DNA of 64,000 nt, taken from the NCBI RefSeq assembly GCF_016921115.1, contig NZ_JAFFZS010000006.1, positions 1 to 64,000 of the forward strand, read 5' to 3'. The DNA is from Streptomyces actuosus (GTDB taxonomy: Bacteria > Actinomycetota > Actinomycetes > Streptomycetales > Streptomycetaceae). The notes under the pieces are model-generated. The model saw only the letters and a program-made list of their open reading frames with translations, had not been told where the DNA came from and made no database searches. Below, in pieces: positions 24,004 through 31,919 of this stretch (positions are counted from its first letter, which is position 1; every line of letters starts with the position of its first letter). Position numbers and translations under genes: made by a program.

Positions 24004-25335
24004 ATGGGTGACTGGATGACTACCGGGGGCTTGCGGGAGGGGCGGCGGCCGAGGGCGCTGTCGCCGTTGCGGGAGCACCTGCGGGACACGTTCTGGTTCG
24101 CGCCCGCGGCGACCATGGTGCTGGTCTTCGTGGTGTGGACGGGAGCGTCGAGCCTCGACACCAGGATCGTCGAGACACTGCAGGAGGCGGGCGAGTACGA
24201 CGCGATCCGCGATCTGGTCGGGATCGCCGAGGACGCGCGGACGGTGGCCAACACCATCAGCTCGGCGATGATGACGTTCATCGGCGTGGTGTTCAGCATC
24301 TCGCTGGTGGCCGTGCAGATGGCGAGCGGGCAGTTCACACCTCGCGTGGTGCGGTTCTACGTGCGCAGCCGCATCACGAAGGCCACCTTCGCCGTCTTCC
24401 TGTCGACGTTCCTGCTGTCCCTGCTCGTCCTGACGTCGGCCACCGTCGAGACCGACCCGCGGCGCGTGACCACGGTTCCGCTGGTCCAGTCCCTTCTTAT
24501 GATCGTCATGCTGGGGCTGAGCCTGGTGCTGTTCGTGATGTACGTGAACGCGACGCTGCGGCTGATGCGGGTCAGCCACGTCATCGACCGGATCACGGCG
24601 GAGTCCTTCCGCATGGTCGCGCTCATGCCCACCGCCGGGGCCTCGGCCGCCGAACAGGAGCTCGGGCCGGTGACGGCGTGGGTGGCGCACCGGGGCCGGG
24701 CGGGCGTGCTGCGCGACGTGAACATCTCCCGGCTGGTCAAGGCGGCCCGGCAGCGCGGGGTCGTCCTGCGGCTGGTCCCGCGGATCGGCGACTTCGTGGT
24801 CCCCGGCACGCCGTTGCTCGCCGTGCACGGCGGGCCGGCGCCGTCGGTGCGGTCGCTGAGCTACACCGTCTCGGTCGGTGTGGAGCGGACCTTCCACCAG
24901 GACTTCGCCTTCGGGCTGCGGCAGCTGGCCGACATCGGGTTGCGCGCGCTGTCCCCGGGGGTGAACGACCCGACGACGGCGGTGCAGGCCGTCGACCGGA
25001 TCGTGCAGTTCCTCGCGACGCTGGCCCGTCGGCCGCTGCACGCCTCGCTCCATCGCGACCGGCAGCGCGCCGTGCGGCTGGTGCAGCCGGTGCCGAGCTG
25101 GTCCGAGTTGGTGGATCTCGGATTCGCCGAGATCAGGGGCGCCGGCATCGGCAGTCCGCAGGTCACCAGGAGGCTCGTCGCCGCGCTGGACGACCTGCTG
25201 CTGGTCGCCCCGGAGGAGCGCCGCCCTCCGCTGGAGCGTCACCGCGAGCTGCTGGCGGAGGCGGTGCGGCAGGCGGTGCCCGCCGCCGCGGACCGCGACT
25301 TCGCCCTGCGGCCCGACCGGCAGGGCATCGGATAG
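24004..25335 (+). CDS. DUF2254 membrane protein
   Basis: The product has 443 residues. Four hydrophobic segments in the first 180 residues (about 34-52, 80-108, 122-146 and 158-180) are followed by a soluble C-terminal part. The pattern TISSAMMTFIGVVFSISLVA and then QMASGQFTPRVVRFY is the DUF2254 signature, and GLRQLADIGLRALSPGVNDPTTAVQAVD is the conserved soluble motif. The function of the family is unknown; a membrane sensor or channel has been suggested. The ribosome binding site is weak at the ATG at 24004, and an ATG at 24016 is possible. It is monocistronic as far as can be seen. Confidence 0.85.
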   Translation: MGDWMTTGGLREGRRPRALSPLREHLRDTFWFAPAATMVLVFVVWTGASSLDTRIVETLQEAGEYDAIRDLVGIAEDARTVANTISSAMMTFIGVVFSISLVAVQMASGQFTPRVVRFYVRSRITKATFAVFLSTFLLSLLVLTSATVETDPRRVTTVPLVQSLLMIVMLGLSLVLFVMYVNATLRLMRVSHVIDRITAESFRMVALMPTAGASAAEQELGPVTAWVAHRGRAGVLRDVNISRLVKAARQRGVVLRLVPRIGDFVVPGTPLLAVHGGPAPSVRSLSYTVSVGVERTFHQDFAFGLRQLADIGLRALSPGVNDPTTAVQAVDRIVQFLATLARRPLHASLHRDRQRAVRLVQPVPSWSELVDLGFAEIRGAGIGSPQVTRRLVAALDDLLLVAPEERRPPLERHRELLAEAVRQAVPAAADRDFALRPDRQGIG

Positions 25336-25683
25336 TGCCGCGATCGGAAGGCCTGCCGGAAGGCTCGCGGCGTCCGGTCCGGTACGTTGCGTTGCGTTGC
25401 ACGGAGCCTCCGCCGACCTGTTGTGTGTCGGAGATCGACAAGTGCACCGAGGACGCCTGCTCGCTCGTCCACCACCCGCCGACGGAGGTGGTGGGGCCCT
25501 CGGTCGGAACGTTCCACGTCAGTCACCGAGGGTGAGTGAACGAAGGTCGGCGTCCAGCACGCGGACCAACTCACCGGTCCGTCCGCCGCCGCTCGGCGCC
25601 GCCGGGAAGCGATTGAGCACGTCAACGACGATCGGCGCCGCACGATGCACCGTCCGCTGAAGACGCGGTCGGCCGTGCGGGGT
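25336..25683. other. Intergenic stretch without a clear gene
   Basis: No supported gene. On the minus strand a 43-codon frame (25519-25650) ending in LVRVLDADLRSLTLGD has protein-like composition and lies downstream of the GntR gene. It has no binding site or recognisable family and may be a decayed gene end. Confidence 0.4.
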
Positions 25684-26361
25684 TCAGGAGCCGGAGCGGG
25701 CGTGGTAGGCGCGCCGGGTCCGCTCGGTGTGTTCACGCATCAGCCGGGTGGCGAGGTCGGCGTCCCGGTCGGCGATCGCGGCGGTCAGGGCCTGGTGCTC
25801 CGCCCAGGAGCGGTCGCCGCGCTGCCGGGCGACCGGGGCGTGGTACCAGCGGACCCGGCGTTCCACCCGAGCCGCGAGCCCGGCGAGGACGGCGTTGCCG
25901 GCCAGCTCCATGATGCGGGTATGGAAGCGGGCGTTGAGGGCGACGATGCCGTCCACGTCGGCGCTCTCGACCGCCGTCATGCCCTCGGCGACGATGTCCT
26001 TCAACGCCTCGACGCCCGCGCCGTCGGCGTTGAGCGCGGCGAGCCGGGCGGACTCGGCCTCCAGCAGCGTACGGACCGTCAGCAGCTGGTCGGCCTCCTC
26101 CTCGGTCGGCTCGTGCACGAACGCGCCCTGGGCGGGGCGCAGTTCGACCCACCCGTCGGTGTCGAGCCGCTGCAGCGCCTCCCGCACGGGCTGCCGGGAG
26201 ACGCCGAGACGTCCGGCCAGATCGCTCTCGACGAGGTGGGCGCCGGGCTCCAGGGCCCGGGTGGTGATGAGGTCGAGGAGCGTCTCGTAGACGCGTTCGC
26301 GCAGCGGGCCGGGCCGTTCGAGCCGGGGTGCCGCGCCCTGCGGCGGTCCTGACGGCAGCAT
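25684..26361 (-). CDS. GntR-family regulator (FadR/FCD subfamily)
   Basis: The product has 225 residues, with GGAGGGG before the ATG. Residues 15-80 form a winged helix: LRERVYETLLDLITTRALEPG, then LAGRLGVSRQPVREALQRLD, the recognition helix. Residues 90-215 are a helical FCD ligand-binding domain with the metal-ligand pattern FHTRIMELAGNAVL and a final EHQALTAAIADRDADLATRLM. FCD regulators respond to small carboxylic acids and sugars. The neighbour at 26485 (KAS III-like, same strand, 120 bp upstream) could be under its control. The effector is unknown. Confidence 0.9.
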   Translation of the reverse strand: MLPSGPPQGAAPRLERPGPLRERVYETLLDLITTRALEPGAHLVESDLAGRLGVSRQPVREALQRLDTDGWVELRPAQGAFVHEPTEEEADQLLTVRTLLEAESARLAALNADGAGVEALKDIVAEGMTAVESADVDGIVALNARFHTRIMELAGNAVLAGLAARVERRVRWYHAPVARQRGDRSWAEHQALTAAIADRDADLATRLMREHTERTRRAYHARSGS

Positions 26362-26484
26362 CGGTTCCCCTCCTGAGCGAGCGCCGGCCGCCCGTCATCG
26401 GTGGTCTTGCGGCCACAGCCTACGGGGCGCAGGGGCTCCGGGGCGGGAACTCGGCCTGCCCGCCGTGCGATGGGCCGGGCCCGC

Positions 26485-27432
26485 TCACGGGCAGCGCACG
26501 ACCTGTCCCGCGTACGACAGGTTGCCGCCGAAGCCGAACAGCAGCACGGGGTCGCCGGTGCGGATGCGGCCCTGCTCGACCAGCTTGGACAGGGCGAGCG
26601 GGATGCTGGCGGCGGAGGTGTTGCCGGAGTCGGTGACATCGCGGGCCACCACGGCGCCGGTGGCACCGATGCGCTGTGCGAGCGGTTCGATGATGCGCAG
26701 GTTGGCCTGGTGCAGGACGACGGCGGCGAGGTCCTCGGGAACGAGTCCGGCGCGCTCGCAGGTCTGCCGGGCGAGCGGGGGCAGGCGGGTCGTGGCCCAG
26801 CGGTAGACAGCCTGCCCCTCCTGTGCGAAGCGGGCCGGCTGGCCCTCGATCCGCACGGCGTGGCCCATCTCCGGCACCGATCCCCACAGCACCGGTCCGA
26901 TGCCCGGCTCGGCGCCGTCGGGGCAGGTCTCGACCACGGCGGCACCCGCCCCGTCGCCGACGAGGACGCAGGTGGTGCGGTCCGTCCAGTCGGTCACGGC
27001 GGACATCTTGTCGGCGCCGATGACGAGCGCGCGGCGGGCGGCGCCCGCCCGGAGGGTGTGGTCGGCGGTGGCGAGGGCGTGGGTGAAGCCGGCGCACACC
27101 ACGTTGACGTCCATGGTGGCGGCCTGCGGGACGCCGAGGCGGGCGGCGACGCGGGCCGCGGTGTTCGGGGAGCGGTCGACGGCGGTGGACGTGGCGACGA
27201 GCACCAGGTCGATGTCGGCGGGCGTGAGGCCGGCCGTGGCGAGGGCCTTGGCGGCGGCGTTGGCCGCGAGTTCGTCGACCGGCTCGTCGGGGCCGGCGAT
27301 GTGCCGGGTCCGGATGCCCACCCGGCTCCTGATCCACTCGTCACTGGTGTCGACCATGCCGGCCAGGTCCTCGTTGGTGAGCACCTCGGCGGGCTGGTAG
27401 TGGCCGATGGCGGCGATCCGCGAGCCGTTCAT
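26485..27432 (-). CDS. 3-oxoacyl-ACP synthase III-like enzyme (FabH family)
   Basis: The product has 315 residues. The Cys-His-Asn triad of KAS III is present: Cys113 in VNVVCAGFTHAL, His241 in VVLHQANLRIIEPL and Asn271 in DSGNTSAASIPLAL. The N-terminal DEWIRSRVGIRTRHI and the C-terminal GDPVLLFGFGGNLSYAGQVV are typical. KAS III condenses an acyl-CoA starter with malonyl-ACP, beginning fatty-acid or polyketide chains. It is apart from the fabD-fabH-acpP-fabF operon, so it is an extra copy, perhaps for a special starter or for acyl transfer. No ACP or ketosynthase is adjacent. Confidence 0.88.
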   Translation of the reverse strand: MNGSRIAAIGHYQPAEVLTNEDLAGMVDTSDEWIRSRVGIRTRHIAGPDEPVDELAANAAAKALATAGLTPADIDLVLVATSTAVDRSPNTAARVAARLGVPQAATMDVNVVCAGFTHALATADHTLRAGAARRALVIGADKMSAVTDWTDRTTCVLVGDGAGAAVVETCPDGAEPGIGPVLWGSVPEMGHAVRIEGQPARFAQEGQAVYRWATTRLPPLARQTCERAGLVPEDLAAVVLHQANLRIIEPLAQRIGATGAVVARDVTDSGNTSAASIPLALSKLVEQGRIRTGDPVLLFGFGGNLSYAGQVVRCP

Positions 27433-27931
27433 TGGGTGGTTCCCCCTCGTTGCCTCGGTCAGCGGGATTCACCAGTCTGATCAGTGACCCACGGGTAGGA
27501 GGGCAGGTGAAGCGACAGGAAACGGCCGCACGAGTTGTCGGCTTCCGGCACACCCCGCGACGCCCGCGGGCGCTCGCGGGGCCGTGTGCCCTCCCGGAGG
27601 GTCCGGCCACCGCCAGGGGCAAAGTGCGTGCCGCCGTGCGGCCGCGGTGGCGGACCGCAACGCGCGACCGGCGTCCGCGTCGTGGTCCGGACGGCGGCCC
27701 GGATCGCACCGGCGGCATGTCGCGCGGGGGTCCCGGGACACGGACGGGGAGCCCCGTATCGCGTGCCCGCAAGGTCCGAGCCCCCGTGTGCGGCACCTCG
27801 CGCCACCCGTACGCGACAATGGGAACCTGACGGTCGCCCTGCCGCACAACGGCCCGGTGACCTGCGGCGACCCGCCGCATCGAGGGCCGCCCCGGCCACC
27901 CGCACGGACAGAACCGGGACTGAGACAGGAC
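27433..27931. other. Divergent intergenic region upstream of fdhD
   Basis: About 500 bp between the divergent KAS III-like gene and fdhD. The open frames here have no binding sites or family character. I see no clear operator; a short CCCTCCCGGAGGG inverted repeat lies near 27590. It presumably holds both promoters. Confidence 0.4.
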
Positions 27932-28780
27932 ATGGGACGAGTCACGGAACGACGCAAGGTGATCCGCATCCGCGACGGCGCCGTCTCCTCGCGCCCCGAC
28001 ACCCTCGTCGCCGAGGAACCGCTGGAGATCCGGCTGAACGGCAGACCGCTGGCCATCACCATGCGCACCCCGGGCGACGACTTCGCGCTGGCCGCGGGCT
28101 TCCTGGTCAGCGAGGGGGTGCTCGGCGGGCAGGGCGACGTGCAGAACATCGTGTACTGCGCGGGCGCCACGGAGGACGGCTCCAACACGTACAACGTGGT
28201 GGACGTGCGGACGTCCCCGGGCGTGACCGTCCCGGACATCACCCTCGAACGGAACGTCTACACGACGTCGTCGTGCGGCCTGTGCGGGAAGGCGAGCCTG
28301 GACGCGGTGCGTACGACCGCCCGCTGGGGGATCGCCGACACTCCCCCGGTCCGCGTCACGCCCGAGCTGCTGGCGGACCTGCCGGACCGGTTGCGTGCCG
28401 CGCAGCGGGTGTTCGACCGGACGGGTGGCCTGCACGCGGCGGCGCTGTTCTCCGAGGAGGGCGCGCTGCTGGACGTCCGGGAGGACGTGGGGCGGCACAA
28501 CGCGGTCGACAAGCTGGTGGGCCGGGCCCTGGAGGGCGGCCGACTGCCGCTGTCCAGGGCGATCCTGCTGGTGTCGGGGCGGGCCTCGTTCGAGCTGGCG
28601 CAGAAGGCGGTGATGGCGGGCATTCCGGTGCTGGCGGCGGTGTCCGCCCCGTCCTCGCTGGCCGTGGACCTGGCCGCGGAGACGGGCCTGACGCTGGTCG
28701 GTTTCCTGCGGGGCAGCTCCATGAACGTCTACGCGGGCGAGGACCGCGTCGCCCTTCACCGGGCGGTGGCGCGGGACTGA
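27932..28780 (+). CDS. fdhD: Formate dehydrogenase accessory sulfurtransferase FdhD
   Basis: The product has 282 residues. FdhD passes sulfur from a cysteine desulfurase to the bis-MGD molybdenum cofactor of formate dehydrogenase and is required for its activity. The conserved CxxC is Cys115-Gly-Leu-Cys118 in TSSCGLCGKASLD. The N-terminal VAEEPLEIRLNGRPLAITMR and the later DVREDVGRHNAVDKLVG and VSGRASFELAQKA blocks are all characteristic. No formate dehydrogenase gene is in the window, so it acts in trans. Together with narGHJI and a second narJ, the region holds several molybdoenzyme maturation genes. Confidence 0.95.
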   Translation: MGRVTERRKVIRIRDGAVSSRPDTLVAEEPLEIRLNGRPLAITMRTPGDDFALAAGFLVSEGVLGGQGDVQNIVYCAGATEDGSNTYNVVDVRTSPGVTVPDITLERNVYTTSSCGLCGKASLDAVRTTARWGIADTPPVRVTPELLADLPDRLRAAQRVFDRTGGLHAAALFSEEGALLDVREDVGRHNAVDKLVGRALEGGRLPLSRAILLVSGRASFELAQKAVMAGIPVLAAVSAPSSLAVDLAAETGLTLVGFLRGSSMNVYAGEDRVALHRAVARD

Positions 28781-28868
28781 GCCTGCCCCGCCCCACGGCT
28801 CGGCGGGCCCCGCCGCACCGTCGTTCCCCCCCGCCGCACCGCCGCTCGGCGAACGGCCGGCGCCGCGG

Positions 28869-29915
28869 TCAGTGGGAGCGCGGTGCCGTGCCGGCCTCGG
28901 GGCGCGGCGCCTGCGACGGTCCCGGGGCGGTGCCCGGCGCCGCCTCCGGATCGTGGGCGCGGCGCTTGGCGATCACCGCGCACACCATGAGCTGCATCTG
29001 GTGGAAGAGCATCAGCGGCAGCACGGCCAGCGAGGCCTGCGCGCCGAACAGGACGCCGGCCATGGGCAGCCCGGCGGCGAGGGACTTCTTCGAGCCGGCG
29101 AACTGGATGGCGATGCGGTCCTCGCGGCCGAAGCGCAGCGCCTTCGCGCCGTACCAGGTCAGCAGGAGCATCACGGCGAGCAGGACGGCCTCCACGGCGA
29201 GCAGTCCGCCGAGGCGGGCCGGGCTGACCCGGTGCCAGATGCCCTGCACCATGCCGGCGCTGAACGCGGTGTAGACGACGAGGAGGATCGAGCCGCGGTC
29301 GACGCGGCCCAGCACCTTCTTGTGCCGGGCGACGAATCCGCCGATCCGGGGTCGCAGCAGCTGCCCGGCCAGGAACGGCACCAGCAGTTGCAGCACGATC
29401 TTCACCAGCGCATCGGTGGAGAAGCCGCCGCCGCTGCCGCTGCCGAGCAGGGCCGCCGCGAGCAGCGGGGTGACGACGATGCCGATCAGCGAGGAGAAGG
29501 ATCCGGCGCAGATCGCGGCGGGCACGTTGCCACGGGCGATGGAGGTGAACGCGATCGAGGACTGGATCGTCGAGGGCACCAGGGTGAGGAAGAGCAGACC
29601 CTGCTGGAGCTGGTGGGTCAGCAGGCCCGGGACGAGCGCGCCGGTGGCCAGGCCCAGCAGCGGGAAGACGACGAAGGTGCAGGCCAGGACGGTGACGTGG
29701 AGCCGCCAGTGGCGCAGCCCGTCGAGGGCCTGCCGGGTGGACAGGCGGGCGCCGTAGAGGAAGAACAGGAGGGCGATCGCGGCGGTGGTGGCGCCCGAGG
29801 CGACGTCGGCGGCCGTGCCGCGGGCCGGGAGCAGGGCCGCGAGACCCACCGTGCCGAGCAGCAGCGCGATGTACGGGTCGATCGGCATCCAGCTCGGCCA
29901 CTGCAGGCGTTTCAC
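28869..29915 (-). CDS. Bile acid:sodium symporter family (SBF-like) transporter
   Basis: The product has 348 residues from the GTG at 29915, which has a GGAG site four bases upstream. The frame is open further up, but that would give a long Arg-rich, low-complexity N-terminus running into the divergent LysR operator. Nine to ten hydrophobic segments begin right after MPIDPYIALLLG. The family signature SLVPSTIQSS-like stretch (TLVPSTIQSSIAFTSIARGN) and the second-half FAGSKKSLAAGLPMA are those of YfeH/SBF-like proteins of the BASS superfamily, which import organic anions. The substrate is unknown. It is divergent from a LysR gene and probably controlled by it. The C-terminal tail is Pro/Ala-rich. 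Confidence 0.85.
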   Translation of the reverse strand: MKRLQWPSWMPIDPYIALLLGTVGLAALLPARGTAADVASGATTAAIALLFFLYGARLSTRQALDGLRHWRLHVTVLACTFVVFPLLGLATGALVPGLLTHQLQQGLLFLTLVPSTIQSSIAFTSIARGNVPAAICAGSFSSLIGIVVTPLLAAALLGSGSGGGFSTDALVKIVLQLLVPFLAGQLLRPRIGGFVARHKKVLGRVDRGSILLVVYTAFSAGMVQGIWHRVSPARLGGLLAVEAVLLAVMLLLTWYGAKALRFGREDRIAIQFAGSKKSLAAGLPMAGVLFGAQASLAVLPLMLFHQMQLMVCAVIAKRRAHDPEAAPGTAPGPSQAPRPEAGTAPRSH

Positions 29916-30042
29916 GGTGCTCCACGTGCTTCGTCGGCGGTTTGCGCGGGGCCCTCGAAGCCGTCGCGGCGGTGCCCGGAGGGCCCTCCTCCATCGTCCT
30001 CCCCGGGGCGCTGATCGGGAATCCGGTACACCGCTCTGACTG

Positions 30043-30061
30043 TCATCATGATTCATGATGA
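30043..30061. promoter_or_regulatory. 19-bp perfect palindrome, candidate LysR operator
   Basis: TCATCATGA-T-TCATGATGA is a perfect inverted repeat around one base. It lies 9-28 bases before the LysR start and 128 bases upstream of the divergent transporter start. Its position fits an autoregulatory LysR site, which usually has a T-N11-A inverted repeat. Confidence 0.65.
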
Positions 30062-30070
30062 GCGGGTAGC

Positions 30071-30961
30071 GTGGCCGGTGTGTACGACCCCTCCCAGCTG
30101 CGGACCTTCCTCGCGGTGGCGCAGACACTCAGCTTCACGCAGGCCGCGCGGCGGCTCGGGCTGCGCCAGTCGACCGTCAGCCAGCAGGTGCGCCGTCTGG
30201 AGGAGGCGACGGGGCGCACGCTGTTCAGCCGGGACACGCATTCGGTGGAGCTGACGGAGGACGGCGAGGCGATGCTCGGCTTCGCCCGGCGGATCCTGGA
30301 GGTGCACGAGCAGGCCGCCGCGTTCTTCACGGGGACCCGGCTGCGCGGGCGGTTGCGGTTCGGTGCGTCGGAGGACTTCGTGCTGACCCGGCTGCCGGAG
30401 ATCCTGGAGGGCTTCCGGCACGACCATCCCGAGGTCGACCTGGAGCTGACGGTCGAGCTGTCGGGCACGCTGCACGAGCAGTTGGCGGCGGGCAGGCTCG
30501 ACCTGGTGCTCGCCAAGCGACGCCCGCAGGATCCGCCCGGGGAACTGGTGTGGCACGACGACCTGGTGTGGATCGGCGGGCAGCGGCTGCGGCTGGAGCC
30601 CGACCGCCCGGTGCCGCTGATCGTGTTCCCGCCGCCGGGCATCACGCGCGCCCTCGCCCTGGAGGCGCTGGAGCGGCAGGGGCGGGCGTGGCGGATCGTG
30701 TGCACGAGCGGAAGCCTGAACGGTCTGATCGCCGCCGCGCGGGCGGGCCTGGGCGTGATGGCCCATTCGCGGGGCCTGATCCCGCCGGGGCTGGTCCGCG
30801 TGCCCGACCGGTACGGGCTGCCGGAGCTGGGCCGGGTGGATTTCGTGCTCGTCCACGGCCGGCGCGTCGGCCCCGCCCAGGGCGCGGCCGACGCACTGGC
30901 GGCGGCGATCCTGGCGGGCGGGGACCGCCTGCAGCGTCGCCGGAGGACCGAGGCGGAGTAG
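30071..30961 (+). CDS. LysR-family transcriptional regulator
   Basis: The product has 296 residues from the GTG at 30071; a GTG at 30080 (beginning VYDPSQLRTF) is an equally good start. Residues 4-63 form the LysR winged helix with TFLAVAQTLSFTQAARRLGL and RQSTVSQQVRRLEEATG. Residues 90-290 form the periplasmic-binding-like effector domain (LRFGASEDFVLTRLPEILEGF). It is divergent from an SBF-like transporter with a perfect palindrome between them, so it should control the transporter and itself. The effector is probably the transported anion or a derivative; this is an inference from arrangement. Confidence 0.92.
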   Translation: MAGVYDPSQLRTFLAVAQTLSFTQAARRLGLRQSTVSQQVRRLEEATGRTLFSRDTHSVELTEDGEAMLGFARRILEVHEQAAAFFTGTRLRGRLRFGASEDFVLTRLPEILEGFRHDHPEVDLELTVELSGTLHEQLAAGRLDLVLAKRRPQDPPGELVWHDDLVWIGGQRLRLEPDRPVPLIVFPPPGITRALALEALERQGRAWRIVCTSGSLNGLIAAARAGLGVMAHSRGLIPPGLVRVPDRYGLPELGRVDFVLVHGRRVGPAQGAADALAAAILAGGDRLQRRRRTEAE

Positions 30962-31090
30962 GGCGGCGGGGCCGCCGGGCCGTCGGTCCGGGCGCTCCGT
31001 CCGGGCCGGGTCCCGGGCCGAGCGGACGGGACGGCCTGCGCACACGGTGCCTCGACGAGCACTGCGGGCCGGATACCCGGAAGGCCCGGT

Positions 31091-31202
31091 GGCCCGGCAC
31101 CGTCGCCGGTCCGGCCCCGACCACCGGTCCCGCCCCCGGTCCTGTTCCGCCCTGGGCCGTGTCCCGGTCCGGTGGGGGAGCGGCCGGCGACGGTGCCGGG
31201 CC
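31091..31202. repeat. Long inverted repeat (19-bp perfect arms) between convergent genes
   Basis: GGCCCGGCACCGTCGCCGG (31091-31109) is the exact reverse complement of 31184-31202, with 74 bases between. The spacer has further partial pairing (ACCACCGG with CCGGTGGGG). The element fills the gap between the converging LysR and response-regulator genes, whose other sequence (30962-31241) shows no gene. It may be a bidirectional terminator or a remnant repeat. Confidence 0.65.
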
Positions 31203-31241
31203 GCGGCGGGCGGTGCTCCCGGTCCGGGTGGCCGCCCGGGT

Positions 31242-31919
31242 TCAGTGACCGACGTCGTGGCCGCCGGCGGCGACGAGTCCGCTCTCGTACGCGAAGATCA
31301 CGATCTGGGTGCGGTCCCGCAGGCCGAGCTTGGTGAGGACGCTCGACACATGCGACTTGACGGTCGCCGCCCCGATGCGGAGGTGCTCGGCGATCTCCGC
31401 GTTGCTGGCCCCCCGGGCGACGGCGACCACCATCTCCCGCTCCCGCTCGGTCAGTCGCTCGACGCGCCCCGCGACGGCCGGGGTGACGGCACGGCCCTGA
31501 GCGAACCGGCCGATGAGGCGGCGGGTGATCGACGGTGCGAGCAGTGCCCCGCCGTCGGCCACGGTGCGGATGGCGACGGCGAGTTGTTCGGGGGGAATGT
31601 CCTTGAGGATGAAGGCGGTGGCACCGGCGCTCAGCGCCCTGTAGACGTACTCGTCGGGGTCGAAGGTGGTCAGGATCAGCACCCGGACGTCCCAGTCGGC
31701 CTTCTCCAGGATCCTGGACGTCGCCTCCAGGCCGTCCATCCCGGGCATGCGGATGTCCATGAGGACGACGTCGGGACGGTGCCGGTGTGCCGCCTCGATC
31801 GCCTCGTGTCCCGTCCCGGCCTCGGCGACGACCTCGATGTCGTCCTGAACCCGCAGGATCATGGAGAAACCGGTGCGGACCAGGGCCTGGTCGTCGACCA
31901 CGACGACGCGGATGCTCAT
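31242..31919 (-). CDS. NarL/FixJ-family response regulator
   Basis: The product has 225 residues. The receiver domain (1-120) has the acidic pair at 9-10, the phosphoacceptor Asp55 in VVLMDIRMPGMDG, and the conserved Lys in AFILKDIPPE. The C-terminal LuxR-type domain reads LTEREREMVVAVARGASNAE and then AEHLRIGAATVKSHVSSVLT. Its start overlaps the sensor-kinase stop by four bases (ATGA), so the pair is co-translated. The divergent MMPL exporter gene at 33468 is a plausible target. The signal is not known. Confidence 0.95.
   Translation of the reverse strand: MSIRVVVVDDQALVRTGFSMILRVQDDIEVVAEAGTGHEAIEAAHRHRPDVVLMDIRMPGMDGLEATSRILEKADWDVRVLILTTFDPDEYVYRALSAGATAFILKDIPPEQLAVAIRTVADGGALLAPSITRRLIGRFAQGRAVTPAVAGRVERLTEREREMVVAVARGASNAEIAEHLRIGAATVKSHVSSVLTKLGLRDRTQIVIFAYESGLVAAGGHDVGH

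Noticed and set aside
25239..25736. A 165-codon minus-strand gene overlapping the DUF2254 3' end
   Set aside because: Ser/Arg-rich shadow composition, no ribosome binding site, overlaps two real genes.
26485..29915. A natural-product biosynthetic cluster around the KAS III-like gene
   Set aside because: No ACP, other ketosynthase, NRPS or tailoring gene accompanies it.
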